Source: DASZTU01 sp035493835 | GTDB lineage: Bacteria > Pseudomonadota > Alphaproteobacteria > Rhizobiales > Devosiaceae | Reading direction: 5' to 3' | DNA: 26,303 nucleotides | Assembly: GCA_035493835.1 (NCBI GenBank) | Contig: DATJHO010000071.1 | Coordinates: 1-26,303 of the forward strand | In this document: piece by piece, positions 15,608-23,144 of the stretch | Numbering within the stretch: position 1 is the first letter of the stretch | Layout: every line of letters starts with the position of its first letter | The notes under the pieces: generated by a model | Told to the model about the DNA's origin: nothing | The model's input: only the letters and a program-made list of their open reading frames with translations | The model's database searches: none | Translations under genes and position numbers: made by a program

Positions 15608-16615
15608 TCAGCCCGCCGTCAGCCCGAAGGCGGAAGCGAGCAGGCGGTACGACCTGAGCCGGTCCTCGTGGCCGAACATGGTGGTCGTGACCATCACCTC
15701 GTCGGCGCCGCCCGATTGCTCCACCTTGGCGAGAATCTCCCGCTTCACGGTTTCCGGGCTGCCCACGATCCAGAGACCCTTCTGGGTTTCGAGGAAGTCG
15801 AGCTCTTCCGGGCTGTACTTGTAGGCGGCTGCTTCCTCGGGGCTCACCAGCCGCCGGGCGCGCCCGGTGTGGAACAGCACCCAGCTCAGCGTCTGCGGGC
15901 CTGCGAGATACAGCGCCTCCTCGTCGGTGGGCGCGCAGACCACCGACAGGCAGATCAGGGCCTGCGGCCTGTCGAACCAATCGGAAGGCCGGAACGCGTC
16001 GCGATAGGCCTCGAACGCCGGCCTTGCCGGGGTGGTGCTGAAATGGGCGGCAAAGCCGTAGCCCAGGCCGAGGCCGCCCGCGAACGCCGCGCTGGCCCCG
16101 CTCGACCCCAAAAGCCAGATCGGCGGCAGCGCCACCTGGTCGGGAACCACACGCACCTGCTTGAACGGATGGCCCTCCGGGAATTCTCCCCTCTCGAAGG
16201 CCAAAAGTTCGGCCATCTGCTCGGAAAAATGCTCGCCGCCGAAGGAGCGGAGTGCATTGAGGGTGCGGCTGTCGGTGCCGCCCGCGCGCCCGATGCCGAG
16301 ATCGATGCGGTTGGGATAAAGGGCCGCCAGCGTCCGAAAATCCTCGGCGACCCGAAGCGGCACGTGGTTCGGCAGCATCACCCCGCCGGAGCCGACACGA
16401 ATGCGGCTTGTATGGGCGGCGGCGCTGGCGATCAGGATATCGGGCGAGGACGAGGCGATCATCGGCATGCCGTGATGCTCGGCATACCACAGGCGGGTGT
16501 AGCCGAGCTCGTCGCCAAGCTTTGCCAGCGACACGGTGCGCGCCAACGCCTCGCTGGAGGAGGTGCCGACCGGCACCGGGGCGAGATCGAGAATGGAAAG
16601 TGGCAGTTCCGGCAT
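15608..16615 (-). CDS. Luciferase-like (LLM class) flavin-dependent oxidoreductase, group 1
   Basis: A 335-residue TIM-barrel flavoprotein of the bacterial luciferase superfamily. The start LSILDLAPVPVGTS, then RLWYAEHHGMP, SRIRVGSGGVMLPNH and RIDLGIGRAGGTD are the hallmarks of the 'luciferase family oxidoreductase, group 1' subfamily. These proteins use FMNH2 (or F420 in other lineages); the substrate here is unknown. The start at 16615 (MPELPLSILDLAP) matches the family, although its ribosome site is weak; the frame is open to 16909, but the extra residues are unlike the family. It is upstream of the homocysteine methyltransferase gene on the same strand. Confidence 0.9.
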   Translation of the reverse strand: MPELPLSILDLAPVPVGTSSSEALARTVSLAKLGDELGYTRLWYAEHHGMPMIASSSPDILIASAAAHTSRIRVGSGGVMLPNHVPLRVAEDFRTLAALYPNRIDLGIGRAGGTDSRTLNALRSFGGEHFSEQMAELLAFERGEFPEGHPFKQVRVVPDQVALPPIWLLGSSGASAAFAGGLGLGYGFAAHFSTTPARPAFEAYRDAFRPSDWFDRPQALICLSVVCAPTDEEALYLAGPQTLSWVLFHTGRARRLVSPEEAAAYKYSPEELDFLETQKGLWIVGSPETVKREILAKVEQSGGADEVMVTTTMFGHEDRLRSYRLLASAFGLTAG

Positions 16616-17043
16616 GACTGTGATCGCGATCGAGAAAGGGAATTTGCTTATATCGGCATTCGGCGATGGATAACAACCGGGACGACGACTTTGCCGCCGC
16701 GCCCCCTCCCGCCCCTGAAACTTAATTGCAGCCGCTTCCGTATCTGAGCGCTGACAGTGGACAAGGTGATGCTGCCGGGGGGTTAGGCTTGCGCTGGGCC
16801 CCAATTGAAATCGGGGCGCACACCCGCGTCGGCTTTTGGCGAGGAGCTGTTTGTACGACCGCTGTTCACGACCGCTGCTATTGAATCGCAACCCTCTCCG
16901 CATCGTCATCCCCGGGCTTGACCAGGGACCCAGTCGGCCTTTCGCCGCACTGGTAGCGAACGCCGCAAGGCGTCATGGGTGGCCGGGTCAAGCCCGGCCA
17001 TGACGAAGGATCGCGGAGGGCGCTTAGGTTACGACCTGGCGCC
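16616..17043. other. 428-bp spacer with one family A repeat and no gene
   Basis: The spacer lies between the start of the flavin oxidoreductase gene and the end of the YhiN-family gene (both minus strand). I see no credible coding sequence. The only clear structure is the inverted repeat at 16904-17005. The short direct repeat ACGACCGCTG occurs twice near 16856-16876. A promoter for the oxidoreductase should be here, but I could not pick one out. Confidence 0.65.
16904..17005. repeat. Dispersed inverted repeat, family A, copy 2
   Basis: The left arm 16904-16932 starts CGTCATCCCCGGGCTTGACC; the right arm 16975-17005 starts ATGGGTGGCCGGGTCAAGCC and ends CATGACG. The arms are separated by 42 bases, nearly the same spacing as copy 1 (40 bases). 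Flanking CCCTCTCCGC (left) and GCGGAGGG (right) extend the symmetry. It lies about 40 bases beyond the stop of the YhiN-family gene. Confidence 0.8.
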
Positions 17044-18240
17044 TCACGCGGCCTGCCCGGCGGCCCAGCCGGAGGCCCAGGCCCACTGAAAATTGTAGCC
17101 GCCGAGCCAGCCGGTGACGTCCACCGCTTCGCCGATGAAAAATAGATTGGGCACGTTGCGTGCCATCAAAGTTTTGGCGTCGAGATCGGCCGTGTCGATG
17201 CCGCCCAGCGTCACCTCGGCGGTGCGGTAGCCCTCCGTCGACAGCGGTTTTATCGTCCAGCTTTTCAGCGCCGCCTCGACCTGTTTCAACTTGGCGTCGG
17301 AAAAATCGCCGATCATCCCCAAAAGCCCGATCCGCTCCGCCAGCATCTGGGCGAGGCGTTTGGGCAGCAACGTTGCGATCACCGTTTGCAACGCCACCTT
17401 CGGGGTTTTGGCCCGTGCTTCGCGCAGAGCGGCCAGCACATCGACCTCCGGCAGGAGGTCGATGGTGATCGCCTCGCCCTCGCGCCAATAGCTCGAGATC
17501 TGGAGGATCGCGGGGCCGGAGAGGCCGCGATGGGTAAAGAGCAGCGCCTCGGCGAAGCGCTTGCCGCCCGCGGCAATAACTGCGTCCGTTGAGACGCCGG
17601 CCAGGGGCTGCAGATATTCGAGGGCGCCGGGTTCGAACGTCAGCGGCACCAGTGCCGGGCGCGTTTCGGTGACGTTGAGGCCGAACTGGGCGGCAAGGCG
17701 ATAGGCAAATCCGGTCGCCCCCATCTTGGGGATCGACTTGCCGCCGGTGGCGACGATCAGGGAATTTGCCCGCACCCGTCCGGACGAGAGGGCTATTTCG
17801 AAGCTCCCCTCGGCGTTGAGTTCGACGCCTTCGATGCTGGTGCCGAGCTTCAGCGTTGCCCCGACCTTTTGCATCTCGCTCAGGAGCAGATTGACGATCT
17901 GCGTCGCCGAGCCGTCGCAGAACAATTGGCCCAGGGCCTTCTCATGGAAGGCAATCCCATAGGACCTGACCAGCGAAATGAAATTTTCCGGCGTGTAGCG
18001 GCTGAGGGCGGAGAGGACAAAATGCGGATTGGCGGAGATAAAGCGCTCGCGGGCGAACCTGCTCGTGGCGTTGATGTTGGTGAAGTTGCAGCGGCCGCCA
18101 CCGGAAATGCGGATCTTTTCGCCCGGCGCTTGGGCATGGTCGACAACGAGCACGGACCGGCCGCGCCGGCCGGCCTCGATGGCCGCCATCATGCCGGCGG
18201 CCCCGGCCCCCAGGACGACAACGTCAAAATCATTGGACAT
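17044..18240 (-). CDS. NAD(P)/FAD-dependent oxidoreductase of the YhiN/HI0933 (BaiN-like) family
   Basis: A 398-residue flavoprotein. The N-terminal VVVLGAGAAGMMAAIEAGRRG is an FAD-binding Rossmann motif; KIRISGGGRCNFTN (about residues 42-55) is the signature of the HI0933/YhiN family; LIVATGGKSIPKMGATG and the closing FIGEAVDVTGWLGGYNFQWA complete it. The family is widespread but poorly characterised; a gut member (BaiN) reduces bile-acid intermediates, which need not apply here. The ATG at 18240 (MSNDFDVVVLGAG) is the natural start, despite a weak ribosome site. It follows the outer-membrane protein gene by 21 bases on the same strand, which allows cotranscription. Confidence 0.9.
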   Translation of the reverse strand: MSNDFDVVVLGAGAAGMMAAIEAGRRGRSVLVVDHAQAPGEKIRISGGGRCNFTNINATSRFARERFISANPHFVLSALSRYTPENFISLVRSYGIAFHEKALGQLFCDGSATQIVNLLLSEMQKVGATLKLGTSIEGVELNAEGSFEIALSSGRVRANSLIVATGGKSIPKMGATGFAYRLAAQFGLNVTETRPALVPLTFEPGALEYLQPLAGVSTDAVIAAGGKRFAEALLFTHRGLSGPAILQISSYWREGEAITIDLLPEVDVLAALREARAKTPKVALQTVIATLLPKRLAQMLAERIGLLGMIGDFSDAKLKQVEAALKSWTIKPLSTEGYRTAEVTLGGIDTADLDAKTLMARNVPNLFFIGEAVDVTGWLGGYNFQWAWASGWAAGQAA

Positions 18241-18261
18241 GCAGTCAGGAACGCCCGGGGC

Positions 18262-19335
18262 CTAGTTGAAGTGCCAGAGCGTGCCGACGCTGAACTTGGT
18301 GGCGCTGATGCCGGCATTGTCGTTGAAGCCACCGACGCCCAGCAGCTCGGCGCGCAGGGTGTTCTGGCCCCAGAGCGCATATTCGACGCCGCCGCCCACG
18401 GCGTAGGCGCCCTTGCCCGCAAGCGTGCCGACGCCGGCGGCGGCGTACGGCATCAGGCCGGCCAGCGGCACGACGCCGGCATGCGCGAGCAGGAACCCGT
18501 CCACCCCGCCATCGCCGGACGAATCGAAATCGGGACCGCCCTGGACCTCGGCGCCGACCCGCAGATAATCGGAGAGCGGCATGTTCCAGCCGGCGATGCC
18601 GCCAAAGCTGACCCGGCTCAGATGCTGGTCGAGACGGTCATTGCGGAAGAAATTATAGCTGGGGTTGGCCCATGCGCCCGAATAGAGCCCGGCATAGGCG
18701 CCGGAAAAGTCCGTCACCGGTCCCTGCGGCTCGGGGTCGTCGCCCTGCGACTGGCCGTTGAAGTGCCAGATGGCGCCCGTGGTCAACCGAACGGCAGAAA
18801 CGCCGGGGATGTTATTGCCGTTGGGGACGTCACCGATCTGGCCGATGCCGACGCCTTCCAGGCGCAGCGACAGATTGTTGCTCGCCATCCACTCATAGCC
18901 CATGCCGGCTTCCCACGCCGGAGCATCGGCGAAATAGCCGACGCCGCCGATGGCATAGGTCATGAAGCGGCTATCCGAGAGGAAGCCGACCCGGCCGAGG
19001 GCCATGACGTCGAAATCGCTGGCATCGAAGAAATCGGTCGAGACCGAGCCCTGCAGCTCGCCCGAGGCGACGATATTGGGCGTCAGCGCCCAGCCCCAGC
19101 CCGCGACGGCCGAGGCATCGATACGCAAGGGGGCGCCGGTAGTGAAGAAATTGTCGTGCCGGGCCGAGGATACGCCGGTGAGGAGCCCGGCATAAAAACC
19201 TTCGAAATAGCTGGGCTTGGTCAGCGTCGAGGAGAGCTGCGGGTCGTAATAGAGAGATTGATCCTGGGCGAAAGCCGGCGCGCAGCCGAGCATGGCCAAC
19301 CCGGCCGCCACAAAGGAGGAACGCAGAAGATTCAT
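18262..19335 (-). CDS. Outer-membrane beta-barrel protein with an internal duplication
   Basis: A 357-residue exported protein. Residues 1-23 are a signal peptide ending APAFA. The mature part consists of two similar units of about 150 residues: one from FEGFYAGLLTG to TTGAIWHFN (about 43-192) and one from FSGAYAGLYSG to SVGTLWHFN (about 209-357), joined by a polar linker (GQSQGDDPEPQGPVTD). Alternating hydrophobic strands, abundant Gly/Asn turns and the Y-A-G-L start resemble the small rhizobial OmpA/Omp25-like 8-strand barrels. So it could form two tandem 8-strand barrels or one larger barrel. Ligand or role is unknown. AGGGG 9 bases before the ATG supports the start at 19335. Confidence 0.82.
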   Translation of the reverse strand: MNLLRSSFVAAGLAMLGCAPAFAQDQSLYYDPQLSSTLTKPSYFEGFYAGLLTGVSSARHDNFFTTGAPLRIDASAVAGWGWALTPNIVASGELQGSVSTDFFDASDFDVMALGRVGFLSDSRFMTYAIGGVGYFADAPAWEAGMGYEWMASNNLSLRLEGVGIGQIGDVPNGNNIPGVSAVRLTTGAIWHFNGQSQGDDPEPQGPVTDFSGAYAGLYSGAWANPSYNFFRNDRLDQHLSRVSFGGIAGWNMPLSDYLRVGAEVQGGPDFDSSGDGGVDGFLLAHAGVVPLAGLMPYAAAGVGTLAGKGAYAVGGGVEYALWGQNTLRAELLGVGGFNDNAGISATKFSVGTLWHFN

Positions 19336-19767
19336 TGATACTGACCCCTAAGCCTTAACCGGATGCTATCGGAAACGGCCCGTCGGGAACAGCCTTTTCC
19401 GGCCGCCTGCCGCGACGATAGGTGCTTTGTGATCCGCCACACGGCCCTCCCGAACATGCCTGCTCGAGTCTGTGTTCTGATCCGACGGGGCGCCGCCGCC
19501 GGAATTCATTGACTCTTTGCCATTTGGGCGTAGAAGCCTCCCCGATTGCACTGGCGCGGGCTTGATCTAATGGCCTTTCAGACCATTATCGATCTGGAAT
19601 TGATGGTTCGCTCCTCGGGGCGAACTGCTGCTGCGCCCCTGCCGCTCAAAGCCAAAACCAAAACCGTTTGAGCCGCTCCCCGGGTCCGCTCCCGCCGGGG
19701 AGAGGCCGATAAACCGTTGACCGCGGCGCCGGTGCCGCGCGGGGCGAAACGGGTAAGAGGACTTTTC
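19336..19767. other. 432-bp divergent regulatory region between the barrel protein gene and asd
   Basis: There is no credible gene. It should contain the promoters of both flanking genes. On the plus strand it holds a good promoter candidate (19509-19536) and, after it, two hairpins: TTCGCTCC/GGGGCGAA (19610-19627, one wobble pair) and CTCCCCGG/CCGGGGAG (19676-19702). The stretch ACCAAAACCGTTTGA between them is unusually A-rich for this genome. Confidence 0.6.
19509..19536 (+). promoter_or_regulatory. Putative asd promoter
   Basis: TTGACT (19509-19514), 16 bases, TAGAAG (19531-19536). The same -10 hexamer TAGAAG occurs in the sdhC promoter candidate. If used, transcription would start near 19543 and give asd a leader of about 225 bases. 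Confidence 0.4.
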
Positions 19768-20808
19768 ATGACCTATCGCGTCGCCGTCGTCGGGGCCACG
19801 GGCAATGTGGGCCGCGAGATGCTGAATGTGCTCGATGAGCGCAAGTTTCCGGCCCGCGAGGTGGTGGCGCTCGCCTCCGCCCGCTCGGTGGGCACCGAAA
19901 TCTCCTATGGCGACAAGCGCCTCAAGATCAAAGCCCTCGATAATTTCGATTTTTCCGGGGTCGACTTCGTGCTGATGAGCGCCGGCTCATCCGTCGCCCG
20001 CGAGTGGGGCGAGCGGATCGGGGCGACCGGGGCGATGGTCATCGATAATTCCAGCTTCTGGCGCTATCACTCCGATGTGCCGCTGGTGGTGCCCGAGGTG
20101 AACGCCCACGTGCTCGACGCCTATATGGCGCAGTCGAACCGCAAGAACATCATCGCCAACCCGAACTGCTCGACGGCGCAGATGGTGGTGGCGCTGAAGC
20201 CCCTGCACGATTTCGCGACGATCAAGCGGGTCGTGGTTTCGACCTATCAGTCGGTCTCGGGCGCCGGCAAGGAAGGCATCGACGAGCTCTACGACCAGAC
20301 CAAGGGCATCTTCGTCAACGACAAGCCGACGCCCCGGAAGTTCCCCAAGCAGATCGCCTTCAACGTCATCCCGCACATCGATGTGTTCATGGAGGATGGC
20401 TACACGAAGGAAGAATGGAAGATGCTGGCCGAGACCAAGAAGATCCTCGATCCCAAGATCAGGGTTTCGGCTACTTGCGTGCGCGTGCCGGTGTTCGTCG
20501 GCCACTCCGAGGCGGTTAATCTCGAATTCGACAAGCCGATCACGGCCGACGAGGCCCGCGAAATCCTGCGCGAGGCGCCGGGCGTCTCGGTGGTCGATAA
20601 GCGCGAGGCCGGGGGCTACATCACCCCGATCGAGAGCGTGGGCGATTACGACACTTTCGTCTCGCGCATCCGCGAGGACGTGACCGTCGAGAACGGGCTC
20701 GCGATGTGGATCGTTTCCGACAATCTCCGCAAGGGTGCCGCCCTCAACGCGATCCAGATCGCCGAAGCGCTGATCGAACGCGGGCTCGTGGCGAAGAAGG
20801 CCACCTGA
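19768..20808 (+). CDS. asd: Aspartate-semialdehyde dehydrogenase
   Basis: It reduces 4-aspartyl phosphate with NADPH to aspartate semialdehyde, the branch point to lysine/diaminopimelate, threonine and methionine. The 346 residues are normal. The NADP-binding VVGATGNVGREML is at the N-terminus; the catalytic cysteine is Cys134 in NPNCSTAQMV; the acid-base histidine is His246 in VGHSEAVNLEF. The ATG at 19768 has AGAGGA 8 bases upstream and is preferred to in-frame upstream codons. The gene appears monocistronic: it has its own promoter candidate and ends at a hairpin shared with the convergent EF-hand gene. Confidence 0.97.
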   Translation: MTYRVAVVGATGNVGREMLNVLDERKFPAREVVALASARSVGTEISYGDKRLKIKALDNFDFSGVDFVLMSAGSSVAREWGERIGATGAMVIDNSSFWRYHSDVPLVVPEVNAHVLDAYMAQSNRKNIIANPNCSTAQMVVALKPLHDFATIKRVVVSTYQSVSGAGKEGIDELYDQTKGIFVNDKPTPRKFPKQIAFNVIPHIDVFMEDGYTKEEWKMLAETKKILDPKIRVSATCVRVPVFVGHSEAVNLEFDKPITADEAREILREAPGVSVVDKREAGGYITPIESVGDYDTFVSRIREDVTVENGLAMWIVSDNLRKGAALNAIQIAEALIERGLVAKKAT

Positions 20809-20826
20809 AATAAGGGTCGCGTAAAA

Positions 20827-20852
20827 TGAAGGCCGCCTTCCGGCGGCCTTCA
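20827..20852 (-). terminator. Strong hairpin terminator between asd and the EF-hand gene, probably bidirectional
   Basis: An 11-bp perfect stem TGAAGGCCGCC/GGCGGCCTTCA closes a 4-base loop. On the minus strand it is followed by TTTTACG, a T-tract, so it should end the EF-hand transcripts. On the plus strand there is no T-run after it, yet it lies only 18 bases past the asd stop and may help there too. Confidence 0.65.
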
Positions 20853-20881
20853 CGCGATCAAGGAAAAAATGTCTCCACCGC

Positions 20882-21145
20882 TCACTTGGCGGCGGGGGCC
20901 ATCGTAGCGGACATGCCGCCAAACTCGGTCTGGCTTAGGCCGCCGCTTTTGTCCATGTCGGCGGTGTTGAATTGATCCTGCGTAGCGGTCGGCACGACGA
21001 TCACCAGCTCGGAGTAGGACACCTGGCCGTCCTTGTTAGCGTCGGCGCTCGCAAAGTCGGGAGCTTTCTGCTGGGCAAGAGCGCCCGTCGCCAGCGAGGC
21101 GACAACGAGGGTGAAGGCAACAAGTGAAACAGCAATCCTGTGCAT
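20882..21145 (-). CDS. Small secreted EF-hand protein, second of a tandem pair
   Basis: An 87-residue protein with a signal peptide (residues 1-24, ending TGALA). It has two EF-hand calcium loops: DANKDGQVSYSE at 35-46 and DMDKSGGLSQTE at 63-74, each with acidic or oxygen side chains at positions 1, 3 and 5 and Glu at 12. The protein ends shortly after with a small Ala/Met tail. It is expected to be a periplasmic calcium-binding protein; its partner is unknown. The start at 21145 has GGAG 8 bases upstream. It is a clear paralogue of the neighbouring 21339-21671 product. Confidence 0.85.
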   Translation of the reverse strand: MHRIAVSLVAFTLVVASLATGALAQQKAPDFASADANKDGQVSYSELVIVVPTATQDQFNTADMDKSGGLSQTEFGGMSATMAPAAK

Positions 21146-21279
21146 CGGTAATCTCCATTGGGGAAAATCACGCCGGATAGCCGGCGCCGGGGACTGCCAC
21201 CGCAACCAATGATCTACAAACGACGGCTGAAAACTAAGGTTCCGTCGGGGCTTTCGGTCCGATCTTGCCCAGAACGGAA

Positions 21280-21301
21280 AGGCCGTCCAGGGGGACGGCC
21301 T
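21280..21301 (-). terminator. Hairpin terminator between the two EF-hand genes
   Basis: On the minus strand a 9-bp stem AGGCCGTCC/GGACGGCCT with a 4-base loop is followed by TTCCGTT, a weak T-tract, about 38 bases past the upstream EF-hand stop. A second, 6-bp hairpin (GGCCTG/CAGGCC, 21318-21334) sits directly beside the stop. Confidence 0.45.
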
Positions 21302-21338
21302 CGAGACAATGAGTTCTGGCCTGACAGGCAGGCCTTTG

Positions 21339-21671
21339 TCACTTCGTGGTGCTGCCCGAGGCATTGCCGGACATGGCGCCGCCACTGTTATTGGCGGGAG
21401 CCGGGGTGGTCAGGGACTGGGTGCCGGCCGCGGTGATCGAAGCAAGCTCGGTCGGGTTCAGGCCACCGCTCTTGTCGGCGTCGGCCGAATTGAACTGCTC
21501 CTGCGTGGCGTTGGGGAGCGCGATCTGCAACTCGCTGAACGACACTTCGCCGTTCTTGTCGGAATCGATGGTCTGAAAGTCAGGGGTTGGCGACTGCTGC
21601 GCGAGCGCGCCGGTCGTCAGCGAGCCGGCGGCAAGCGCCAGGCCAAAAAGCGAATAAGAAAGTTTTGACAT
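21339..21671 (-). CDS. Small secreted EF-hand protein, first of a tandem pair
   Basis: A 110-residue protein with a signal peptide (residues 1-24, ending TGALA) and two EF-hand loops, DSDKNGEVSFSE at 36-47 and DADKSGGLNPTE at 64-75. The linker TQEQFNSAD matches TQDQFNTAD in its paralogue. After residue 80 it carries a Ser/Thr/Ala/Asn/Gly-rich tail absent from the neighbour, likely disordered. It is probably periplasmic or cell-surface. GGAGA 8 bases before the ATG supports the start at 21671. Confidence 0.87.
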   Translation of the reverse strand: MSKLSYSLFGLALAAGSLTTGALAQQSPTPDFQTIDSDKNGEVSFSELQIALPNATQEQFNSADADKSGGLNPTELASITAAGTQSLTTPAPANNSGGAMSGNASGSTTK

Positions 21672-22049
21672 CTTTGGTCTCCGTTTGGGCGGAAGTCCGG
21701 CTAAATAGACCGGGCTTTAGAACCGACTGCAGAAAAGCAATCGACGATCAACAAACGATTCTCCAAAGTATCAGTTCCGACGTGATCTCCAGTGGTGCCC
21801 TGAGTGGACCAGCCCGTTCCGCTGCATTGCACACCTTTACTGGCGAGGGCTGGATGAGACCCGGATCGGCCGAATGCTCTGAAATTCCTGCCTGTGCCGC
21901 GAGTTTTTTCTGCGTCGGGAACCCTGGATTGGCGTGAACCGTTCCTGAATGCCTGCTTCAGTCGAGGTTCTGTTTTGCTCGACTAAGACATGGCCCCATA
22001 TGCAACAAAAACTACACAAGAGTTGTTGCGGCAATCGGGGGTGGATGAG
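21672..22049. other. 378-bp divergent region with two hairpins and no assigned gene
   Basis: It lies between the EF-hand gene and the small exported protein gene and contains no convincing coding region. Inverted repeats AGTCGAG/CTCGACT (21960-21984, 11-base loop) and GCAACAA/TTGTTGC (22002-22029, 14-base loop) lie in the 90 bases before the ATG at 22050. They could be operator or leader structures. Confidence 0.5.
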
Positions 22050-22286
22050 ATGAAGAGTTCATATATATTTGCCGGGACACTGGTCGCGTTGTTCGCCTTG
22101 CCGGGCACGGCCAGCCAGCTGATGACACGTGGCTCCATGTCCAGCTCGCTGCTGGCACCGCCGCTGGCCGCTCATACGGCCGGGCTGTTCAATGATCCCA
22201 ATTATAAGCCGCGGCTTTCGATCACGCTGCCGAAGCGGTTTCGGGCGCTCGATATAGGCACGCACCTGGTGGACAGTTTTCGCTAA
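22050..22286 (+). CDS. Hypothetical small exported protein
   Basis: A 78-residue protein that I do not recognise. Residues 1-22 (MKSSYIFAGTLVALFALPGTA) look like a signal peptide: a basic start, a hydrophobic core and a small-residue end. The mature part has no cysteine, is Leu/Ser/Ala-rich at first and then basic (NYKPRLSITLPKRFRALD). It could also be a single-span membrane protein. A purine-rich GGGGTGGATGAG directly precedes the ATG. The frame stays open to 21990, but that start lacks a ribosome site. Codon use is ordinary for the window. It converges on the Nudix gene with 29 bases between. Confidence 0.5.
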   Translation: MKSSYIFAGTLVALFALPGTASQLMTRGSMSSSLLAPPLAAHTAGLFNDPNYKPRLSITLPKRFRALDIGTHLVDSFR

Positions 22287-22315
22287 ACGGGTCGTGGGGG
22301 CATCGCCGCCCGGCG

Positions 22316-22894
22316 TCAGCTGCGGACCGGATGCAGCGCCAGGTATTGCAGCAGCAGGATGGTCTTGGCGTCGGTGATTTCGCCGGCATCGATCCGGCAC
22401 AGCGCGTCGGCCAGTTCCAGTTCCACCACTTCGATATCTTCGCCCTCGTGGTGGAGCCCGCCGCCGTTGGATATTTTCGAATCCGGGCCGTAAGTGCCGA
22501 TGAAGCAGGAAACCGTTTCGATGATCGAGCCGGGGCTCATCTCGGCATCGAAGGCCTTGCGAAGCGACTTCAGGCGATAGCCTGATTCTTCTTCCGCCTC
22601 GCGCCGCGCGCAGGTCTCGGGATCGTCGCCATCGAGGAAGCCGGCGCAGGCCTCCAGGATCCAGGCTTGCTTGCCCTTGACGAACAGTGGGAAGCGGAAC
22701 TGGCGGACAAGGATGATCTTGCCGGTCTCCGGGCAATAAGGCAGCACGGCCGCTGCGGGGCCGCGGTCATAGGTCTCGCGCACCTGACGCTGCCAGGTGC
22801 CATCGCGCCGCTGGAACTCGAAGCTCGTGCGTTTGAGGATGCCCCAATCGCGCGACAAAACCTCCTCGCCCACGATTTTGATCCGATCAACCAT
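22316..22894 (-). CDS. nudK: NudK-type Nudix hydrolase (GDP-mannose pyrophosphatase-like)
   Basis: A 192-residue Nudix protein. The Nudix box sits at about 85-106: GFLDGDDPETCAR followed by REAEEESGY. As in E. coli NudK, as I remember it, the spacing is one residue shorter than the textbook box. The following MSPGSIIETVSCFI, the GGGLHHEGEDIEVVEL segment and the closing ITDAKTILLLQYL also match NudK, which hydrolyses GDP-mannose to GMP and mannose 1-phosphate. ADP-ribose is an alternative substrate in related enzymes. The start at 22894 (MVDRIKIVGEEVLS) aligns with the family and has GGGAG 8 bases upstream. It is divergent from sdhC. Confidence 0.87.
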   Translation of the reverse strand: MVDRIKIVGEEVLSRDWGILKRTSFEFQRRDGTWQRQVRETYDRGPAAAVLPYCPETGKIILVRQFRFPLFVKGKQAWILEACAGFLDGDDPETCARREAEEESGYRLKSLRKAFDAEMSPGSIIETVSCFIGTYGPDSKISNGGGLHHEGEDIEVVELELADALCRIDAGEITDAKTILLLQYLALHPVRS

Positions 22895-23056
22895 GCGTCG
22901 GCTCCCGTACTGATTGCCGGCCGAACGCAGGGGGTTCACCGGAATTGGATGAGGGTGCCTAGCATGCCGCGGAGCGCTTGGGGAGATCGCAACCACCAGG
23001 CCGTCCGCGCCATGATCCAGCGATCGGCTGAAACGAAAAAGGGGTGATTTCGAGCT

Positions 23057-23085
23057 TTGACGTAACGGCCGACCGGGGCTAGAAG
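23057..23085 (+). promoter_or_regulatory. Promoter of the sdh operon
   Basis: TTGACG (23057-23062), exactly 17 bases, TAGAAG (23080-23085). The predicted start is near 23092, giving a leader of about 53 bases before sdhC. Confidence 0.55.
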
Positions 23086-23144
23086 TCTCCCTGCATTTCG
23101 GACTAAAGGTGCCATCAATCGGTTCGCACCCAGCGAGGCTTCTA

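Noticed and set aside
16616..16909. N-terminal extension of the flavin oxidoreductase to 16909
   Set aside because: The family begins with the LSILDLAPVP segment; the extra 98 residues are Arg-rich and unlike the family.
1391..17005. CRISPR array or insertion sequence behind the repeated motifs
   Set aside because: Repeats are scattered singly or as inverted pairs, without regular spacers, cas genes, transposase or clear target duplications.
17869..19338. Open frame of 489 codons on the plus strand over the YhiN-family and barrel protein genes
   Set aside because: It spans two real minus-strand genes and the gap between them and has no family motif.
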